22,121 bases of DNA, taken from assembly GCA_964449895.1 (NCBI GenBank), contig CAYVBY010000024.1, positions 1-22,121 on the forward strand. Direction: 5' to 3'. Both the position numbers and the translations under genes were made by a program. Each line of letters begins with the position of its first letter. Within the stretch, counting starts at the first letter, position 1. The notes beneath the pieces are model-generated. The model made no database searches, was not told the origin of the DNA, and worked only from the letters and a program-made list of their open reading frames with translations. The DNA comes from Intestinibacter sp964449895. Lineage in GTDB: Bacteria > Bacillota > Clostridia > Peptostreptococcales > Peptostreptococcaceae. Of the stretch, positions 14,190 through 21,900 are shown piece after piece.

Positions 14190-15482
14190 ATGTCAGTAAT
14201 AGAATCAGTATACGCAAGAGAAGTCTTAGACTCAAGAGGAAATCCTACAGTAGAGGTAGAAGTAGCTTTAGAAAGTGGAACAGAAGGAAGAGCTATAGTT
14301 CCATCTGGAGCATCAACAGGAGCTTTTGAAGCTGTTGAATTAAGAGATGGTGACAAAAGCAGATATTTAGGAAAAGGAACTGAAAAAGCTGTTAGAAACG
14401 TAAATGAAATAATAGCACCAGAATTAGAAGGATTAGATCCATTTGATCAACCAGGAATAGATGCTTTATTAATAGAATTAGATGGAACTCCAAACAAAGG
14501 TAAATTAGGAGCAAATGCTATATTAGGTGTATCTATGGCTGTTGCTAAAGCTGCTGCAAATGAAATAGGTTTACCATTATTCCAATACATAGGAGGAGTT
14601 AATGCTAAACAATTACCAGTTCCAATGATGAACATATTAAATGGTGGAGAACATGCTGATAACAATGTAGATGTTCAAGAATTCATGATATTACCAGTTG
14701 GTGCACCATCATTCAAAGAAGGTTTAAGAATGGGTGCAGAAGTATTCCACTCTCTTAAAAAAGTTCTTGGAGAAAAAGGATTAGCTTGTGGTGTTGGTGA
14801 CGAAGGTGGATTCGCTCCAAACTTAGGATCAAACAGAGAAGCATTAGAATTAATAGTTGAAGCTATAACTAAAGCTGGATTAGAACCAGGAAAAGATGTT
14901 ATGTTAGGACTTGACGTTGCTGCTTCTGAAATGTACAACGAAGAAACTAAAAAATATGTTTTAGCTGGAGAAGGTAAAGAATTAACTGCTGAAGAAATGG
15001 TTGATTTATATGAAGATTGGACTACTAACTTCCCAATAATAACTATAGAAGATGGTTTAGATGAAGAAGACTGGGATGGATGGAAAGTTCTTACTGAAAG
15101 AATAGGTAAAAAAGTTCAATTAGTTGGTGACGATTTATTCGTTACAAATACTGAAAGATTAGAAAGAGGTATAGAAGCTGGTGTAGCTAATGCTATATTA
15201 ATAAAAGTTAACCAAATAGGTACTTTAACTGAAACTTTAGATGCTATAGAAATGGCTAAAAGAGCTGGATATACTGCAGTAATATCTCACAGATCTGGTG
15301 AAACTGAAGATACTACTATAGCTGACTTAGCTGTAGCTGTAAATGCTGGACAAATAAAAACTGGTGCTCCATCAAGAACTGATAGAGTTGCTAAATACAA
15401 CCAATTATTAAGAATAGAAGAAATGATAGGAGATCCAGCTAGATACTGTGGATTAAAATCTTTCTACAACTTAAAAAAATAA
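14190..15482 (+). CDS. eno: Enolase (phosphopyruvate hydratase)
   Basis: A 430-residue Mg-dependent enzyme that dehydrates 2-phosphoglycerate to phosphoenolpyruvate; family members also serve in RNA degradosomes and on cell surfaces. The N-terminal domain has AREVLDSRGNPTVEVEV (9-25) and the mobile loop VPSGASTGAFEA (37-48). In the barrel, Glu205 in GDEGGFAPNL is the family's catalytic acid. Mg ligands are Asp242, Glu287 and Asp314 (LDVAASE, TIEDGL, VGDDLFVTN). Lys339 (LIKVNQIGT) is the base, and SHRSGETED (366-374) is the signature loop. AAAGGAG (14177-14183) lies 6 nt before the ATG. It has its own promoter. No simple terminator follows directly; the first clear one is about 220 nt downstream. 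Confidence 0.98.
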   Translation: MSVIESVYAREVLDSRGNPTVEVEVALESGTEGRAIVPSGASTGAFEAVELRDGDKSRYLGKGTEKAVRNVNEIIAPELEGLDPFDQPGIDALLIELDGTPNKGKLGANAILGVSMAVAKAAANEIGLPLFQYIGGVNAKQLPVPMMNILNGGEHADNNVDVQEFMILPVGAPSFKEGLRMGAEVFHSLKKVLGEKGLACGVGDEGGFAPNLGSNREALELIVEAITKAGLEPGKDVMLGLDVAASEMYNEETKKYVLAGEGKELTAEEMVDLYEDWTTNFPIITIEDGLDEEDWDGWKVLTERIGKKVQLVGDDLFVTNTERLERGIEAGVANAILIKVNQIGTLTETLDAIEMAKRAGYTAVISHRSGETEDTTIADLAVAVNAGQIKTGAPSRTDRVAKYNQLLRIEEMIGDPARYCGLKSFYNLKK

Positions 15483-15495
15483 TTTATGAGATTTG

Positions 15496-15547
15496 TTAGA
15501 AGTATAAGTTTAGAATAACTAATTTTGTATCGAAGTATAACTTCTAA
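15496..15547 (+). repeat. Inverted and direct short repeats just after eno
   Basis: TTAGAAGT (15496-15503) and ACTTCTAA (15540-15547) form a perfect 8-bp inverted pair. GAAGTATAA occurs twice in direct orientation (15500-15508 and 15532-15540). There is no T run after it, so it is not a standard terminator. It may be a 3' end structure of the eno mRNA. Confidence 0.4.
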
Positions 15548-15626
15548 AATCGTACTTTTCAAATATCTAAATATGTTGTATTTTTAATATAGTAATAAAA
15601 CTTTTTTATAAAAATATTACATATTA

Positions 15627-15691
15627 TTACTCTGCTTGAACTAAGGAGAGCAAATATTTTAAAGATTTATAAATTTCTCCCAAAAGAGTAA
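15627..15691 (+). ncRNA. Compact stem structure directly before a terminator; possible leader or attenuator of unknown type
   Basis: TTACTCT (15627-15633) pairs perfectly with AGAGTAA (15685-15691). Inside, GGAGAG (15645-15650) pairs with TTCTCC (15675-15680) with one G-U pair, leaving an AT-rich inner loop and an 11-base unpaired side (15634-15644). A strong terminator starts 10 nt later. This spacing is like an aptamer and expression platform, but I do not recognise any known riboswitch consensus. It could equally be part of the eno 3' UTR. Confidence 0.35.
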
Positions 15692-15700
15692 CCCCTAAAG

Positions 15701-15743
15701 AAGGATATAAGATAGAATAAAATCTATTTTATATCCTTTTTTA
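15701..15743 (+). terminator. Strong terminator between eno and the surface-protein gene
   Basis: Left arm AAGGATATAAGATAGA (15701-15716) pairs with right arm TCTATTTTATATCCTT (15723-15738) with a single mismatch, over a 6-nt loop. A run of Ts follows (15737-15742). Confidence 0.88.
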
Positions 15744-15746
15744 TAT

Positions 15747-15801
15747 TTAGTAGTAATAATAATATCATTAGTAGTAATCTTAGTAGTAGTAATAATAATT
15801 A
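15747..15801 (+). repeat. Three imperfect copies of a TTAGTAGTAA trinucleotide tract
   Basis: TTAGTAGTAATAATAATA starts at 15747, TTAGTAGTAATC at 15768 and TTAGTAGTAGTAATAATAAT at 15780. All consist of TAG/TAA triplets separated by short ATC-type breaks. The tract lies between a terminator and a surface-protein gene. It could change length by slipped replication. A perfect TATAAT (15848-15853) follows but has no good -35 box, so the promoter of the downstream gene is uncertain. Confidence 0.6.
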
Positions 15802-15953
15802 TCCTAAATGCATTGTAAATCATACTTTTTGTAAATACCTTTTATTTTATAATTATATTAAAGAAATATATATAAATAAGGAATAAATTGGGGGAATATA
15901 TCTAATTTTATTTCATATTTTCTTAAAAATTATAATAAAGGGAGGAGTCTGTA

Positions 15954-18900
15954 ATGAACAAGAAGTTTAAATCTATATCTGCTATATGTATGGCAATCTG
16001 TATGGCTATAACAATGTCTTCAACATCATTATTTATGGTAGTTGCAGATGCTATAGAACAAAGTGAAGTAGAGCAAGTTCAAGAAAACAATCAAGCTTCA
16101 ACAGAAGATATAGAAAAAACTGAAGAAACTACAGAGGATGCTCAAAAAGAGCAATCTAGAGAAAAAGAACAAGCAGAAGAAGCTACAGAATCAACTTCAG
16201 TTAAAGTTGGTTGGTATGATTCTGAAAAAACAAGCTTTGAAATTTCTTCAGAAGACGATTTAGTATTATTATCTAGAATCGTTAATGGTACTGCTGAAGA
16301 TGCAGGAGGAAATAAGGTACAAGATAGTTTTAAAGGAAAAACTATAAATTTAGAATTTGATTTAGACTTAGAAGATGTAGAAATAACTCCAATCGGTACT
16401 AAAGAAAATCCTTTTGAAGGGACTTTCAATGGTCAAAACAACAAAATTTCTAATTTAAACATATCTTCAGAGGAGGATTATCAAGGTTTATTTGCTTACA
16501 ACAAAGGTACTATTAAGAAAATAAATTTATCAGGAAAAGTAACTGGTAAAAATTATGTTGGTGGTCTTGTTGCAATCAATGAAGGTACAATTCAAAATAT
16601 CAATTCAAATGTTACTATAAAAGCCACTGAAGATTATGTCGGTGGTGTAGTAGGTAAAAACTTAGGAACAGTAGATAGATGTAAAAACTCTGCTACTATA
16701 GATGCTAGAGATTTTATGGGTGGTATAGTTGGTTACAATGTGTCTACTGTAAAAAGATGTTCTAATAGCGGCAGAATAAATTGTTGGGGAATTGACTGCA
16801 TTTATAATACTATGAAAGGTGCAGGAGGTATAACAGGTGTTTCTAAAGGAACAACTGAAGCTAAATGTATAGTTTCTGATTGTTACAATACTGGTAAAAT
16901 CTATGGACATTTTAATGGCGGTGGTATAACTGGATGGATTGAAGAGGGTACAGTTCAAAACTGCTACAATACAGCTTATGTAGAAGCTATTTGGGATGCA
17001 GGTGGTATAGCTGGTGCTATAGCACATATAAATGCATATGTAAAAAACTGTTATAATACAGGATATATAACTGTATTTAAAGGAACACAAAATAGTACAA
17101 TTGGAACAGGATATAATTATAAATATTCAGGCGGTATAGCTGGATTTGTATGGGGCGGTAATATAGATAACTGCTACAATAGTGGTGATATATACAGTAT
17201 AGAACAAGGCGGAGGAATATTCGGTGGAGATTATTATCAAGCTGGAGGTTCTGTATCAAATTGTAGTACAGTAGGTCAAGTAGAAGGACTATCTTATATA
17301 GGAAATGTAGTTGGCTGGTCTGGTGGTGTAACTCAACGAGATAATATATATTTTACTCCGACATCAGAACATTTTGAACAAATAGTAGGTTTACTAAATG
17401 CACAGGTTACTACTGATAATGGATATCTAGGATGGAAATATGAAAATAATGCTATAACACAAACAGAAGTCTATGATGTAGAATTTGATTTAAATCCATC
17501 AGATGCTACTGTAGTTGTTAAAAATAGCCAAGGAAATGAAATGAATACTTCATATGAAGGTATCTATGCATTAGCAAATGGGACATATACTTATGAAGTA
17601 TCAAAAGAAAATTACGAATCAAAAACTAATACTTTCACAGTAAATAATTCAAGCAAAAATATTTATGTAAAATTGATAAAAACATCTGATTTATGGGATG
17701 GTGAATCTGTAAATACAGATTGGTATAATGATACTGATAATAGTTTCAATATATCTACTAATTCTCAATTAGCAGGATTAATTAAATTAATAGACGAAGG
17801 AAAAGATTTTGTCGGTAAGACAATAGTTTTATCAAATAATATAAATTTAAATAATAAATCATTAATTCAAACAGATAAAGAATTTAATGGAACTTTTGAT
17901 GGTGCAAGCTATTTTGTACAAGGACTAAATGGAAGTTTATTTAAAAATTTAGGTAAGGATGCAATAGTTATAAATTTAGGAATTAGAGGAAACGGAGAAA
18001 TCGCAAACACTAATAAAGGTAAAGTTGTAAACTCATATAGCTTAACAGATTCTAGTCTAGTTTCAAATAATGAAGGTGTTGTTAAAAATTGTTATAGCTC
18101 AAGCAATCAATCGATAGTAAAATCAGGAACTCAAGCAGTAGATAGTTATTACATAGATGGTGACAATTATAAAAATGAAGATTTGATAAATTCTAAAATA
18201 GCAGATTTATTAAATAAAAACGTAAATTCTAAAAATAACACTTATTACAGTTGGACAATATCAAAAGAAGAAACTGTTTTAACAAAATCATATAAGGCAA
18301 CATTTAAAGTAAAAGGAGAAGCTGGAGATATAGACGATGCAAATATAACTTTATATGATTCAAATAATAACGAAATAAATAAAAATAGTTGTAAAAATTT
18401 CATGACAGATAACAATATATTTAGACTTATAAATGGTAAATATAGTTATACTATCAGTCGTGATGGATATGTTACTAAAAAAGGTATATTAAGAATAAAT
18501 GGCAAAGATCAAACTATGCAACTTACATTACCAAATGCTTATAAAATATCTTTTGTAGTAGACCCTAGTGATGCTACTGTAGTAGTAAAAAATAGTAAAA
18601 ATAAAGTGCTAGATCTTGAAAATGGTGTTTATATACTTGAAAAAGGAGATTATACTTATCAAGTGTATAAAGAAGGATACTGGACACAAAAAGGTAGTTT
18701 TGCAGCAACAAAAGATGAAACAATAAACATAAATTTAGCTCAAACATATGATGTAGTATTTAAATTAAATACTGAAAATTTAAAGGGACTAAAAATAAAT
18801 GTAAAAACTGAGAATAAAGAAGATGTAGCTTCTGAAGAAGATGGATTAACTTACAAATTAAAAGATGGTAAATATACTTATAGCATAAAAGCTATAGGCT

Positions 18901-21900
18901 ATAAAGAATTAACTGGTGAAATCCAAGTAAATGGACAAAAAATAACAAAAGAAATTAGTCTTCAAGAAGCTTATGACACATCTTGGTATGATAGTACAAA
19001 AGATAGCTTTACAATAACAAATGGAAGTCAACTTGCAGGATTAGCCGTATTAGTAAACGGTGTAAATTCAGACGCTGTAGATTTTAAAGGAAAAACTATT
19101 ACTTTAGCAAGTGACATACAATTAGTTGAAAGTGAATGTGACTGGTTACCAATAGGAACACAAAAAGCTAATTTTAAAGGAAATTTTGATGGTGCAAATC
19201 ATACAATTAGCAACATTGTTTTAAATAGAAGTGATGATAGAGATGTTGCCTTATTTGGAGCAATTTCAAACTCAACATTAAAAAATGTTACAGTTGAAGG
19301 TAGTATAAATGGTAGAAATTGTGTGGCTGGATTAGTCGGCACTTCGCAAAGTTCTACTATAAATAATTGTATAAATAAAGTAGATGTTTTAGCTAAGTCA
19401 CAAGTTGCTGGATTAGTAGGTTTTACATATAGCACAAATTTCAAAAATTGTATTAATGAAGGTAAACTTGAAGCAACAGAAGGATCAGTTGGAGGTATAA
19501 CAAGTCATTTTGATGGATCTCAAGGAAGTGATAAATATTATATATCAAACTGTAAAAATAATGGAACTATTATTACAGAAACATCTGGTTGTGGTGGAAT
19601 AATAGGAACATCACTTGGAATTTTAATAGAAGATTGTGTCAACAATGGTAATGTACAAGGAAATAAGTATGTAGGTGGTATAGCAGGTAGTACTTCTAAT
19701 GTAAATGTAATAAATTCATATAATACAGGTTCTATAACTGGAAAAAGTAAAGATTCTTCTTATCTAGGTGGTATAGTAGGAGGATATCAAACTAAGACAA
19801 ATGAAAAATTCTATCTTGGAAATTGCTACAATCTAGGTAAAGTAAAAACAGAAGGTACAATAGCAGGAGGTATAGTAGGATCTGCAGATAATGATGGAAA
19901 AAATGGAAAAATATACAATTGCTATAATTTAGGAAATGTAGAGGCTAAAGATAATTTTGCATCTATTGTAGGAAAAACTATTAATCCGAATATACATGAT
20001 TGTTATTATTTAAATATTACTGAAACAGATAATGACAAATCAATTTTTGGAGAAAATGGAAGTAAAATAGAGACAGAATTTAAGGATGGAACTGTAGCAA
20101 ATTTATTAAATAAAAACATGACAGCACAAAATAAATTTAGACTATGGGAAGTAATAGATGGTATAACTACATTCTCAGATAAAACAATAGATATTTTATC
20201 ATTTAGTATGTCACCTTCAGATGCTACTGTAACTTTAAAAGATAGTAATAACCAAGTAATATCAAAATTAAATGATACAAGTTATATTAATCTTAAAGAA
20301 AATGAAAAATATACATATACAGTAGAAAGAGAAAACTATATAACTAAAACAGAAGAATTTACTTATACACCAGAAAATAATATTATAGACGTTACTTTAA
20401 GTTATATACCTACAACAGTAATGTTTAAGACAACACCAAAAGATGTAAAAGTAACTGTTTATGATGAATCTGATAAAGTTGTCGAAGCAAATGAAGATGG
20501 TTCATATACATTAACTCCAGGAGAATATAAATACTATGCAGAAGCAGAAGGCTATGGATTAAAAATAGAAAACTTTATAATAGAAAAGATAAATCAAGAT
20601 ACGACTAAAGAAATATCTGTAAAATTAGAAAAAGCATATAATGTAAGCATCAAAACAAATTCTACTACAGATGAAAATATAACAGTTAAAGATAAAGATC
20701 AAAATACTATAAATCCTAAAGAAGATAATGTATATGAATTAGCAGCAGGAACATATACATATTATATAGCTGCAGATGGATATGAAACGTATAGTGGAAG
20801 CTTTGAAGTAGTAGACAAAGATATTGAAATTTATCAAGAACTAGTTAAAGTATATGACCTTAGTTGGTATGATAAAAACAAAACAGAGCTTATTATAAAA
20901 GATAAGTATCAATTAAAAGGTTTCAGTGCGATAGCAAGTGGTAAAACTACTTCTGTAGCTAAGGATGACTTTAAAGGAAAAACTATTAAACTAGCTAATG
21001 ATATAGAACTTAATAGCAAAGATTTATTTACTAAGGACGAAAACGGAAAAATAACTGTTAATAGTAAAGCTGATAAATGGACAATGTCAGGAACAGCTAA
21101 ATTTGCAGGTACTTTTGATGGAAACGATTATGCTATAAATGGTATTTATAAAGTTGGAATGGGAGGATTATTAGGTATAGTTTCAGGAACAGTTAAAGAC
21201 ATTACAATATCTGGATATATAAAAGGAACAAATAGATCTGCTGGTATAGCATATCAAGGTATGGGTAATGCTAGATTTGAAAATTGCGTGAATAAATGTA
21301 TGATAGAGGCTAATACGCAAAATGCAGGTATTGTTGCTTACTGTGTAAAAGCTACTATAGTAAACTGTGTAAATGAGGGATATATTTTAGGAAATAAAAA
21401 AGTAGGTGGAATAACTGCGTTATCTACAGGAGCAACAATAATAAATTGCGTAAATAAAGGAAAGATTGAAGCTAATACTGATGCATCTGGTATAGCAGAT
21501 ACTAGTAAAAATATATCAAATTGCTATAATTTAGGAGAAATAACTGCCCCTAAAGCAGCTGGGATTTCAAATACATGTACTTCTATAGATAACTGTATAA
21601 ACTATGGTAAAGTAACAGGAATAACTTCAAAATGTGCTATATCAAATGTAGCTATAAAAGATACTATGATAAATAACTATTACTTAAAAGATAGCTGTTC
21701 ACAAGGTGTAATAGGTGATGATGTAGAAGGTCAAGTTGAAGCTAAATCATCTAAAGAATTAGCTGATGGTTCAGTTGCAACATTACTTAATGCAAAAGTA
21801 ACAAAAGAAAATGATTATAAATCATGGACAGTAATAGATGGAAAAACAGTATTTGGAAGCAATGACTTATCAATAAATGCAAGTGTTAAAGGAGCTACAA

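Noticed and set aside
15627..15700. Named riboswitch (c-di-GMP, c-di-AMP, SAM, purine or T-box) upstream of the surface-protein gene
   Set aside because: None of the core conserved strings of these classes could be found, so only an unnamed structure is reported.
15747..15953. Invertible promoter switch like those at surface genes of Clostridioides difficile
   Set aside because: No convincing pair of long inverted repeats flanks the region; only a 10-bp AT-rich complement (TATTATTACT/AGTAATAATA) was seen, which is expected by chance.
16662..17090. 142-codon open frame on the minus strand inside the surface-protein gene
   Set aside because: It is rich in Cys, Ser, Tyr and Thr in a repeating pattern that mirrors the NCYN/GGI repeats of the + strand. 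It has no ribosome binding site. It is a shadow of the repeat coding.
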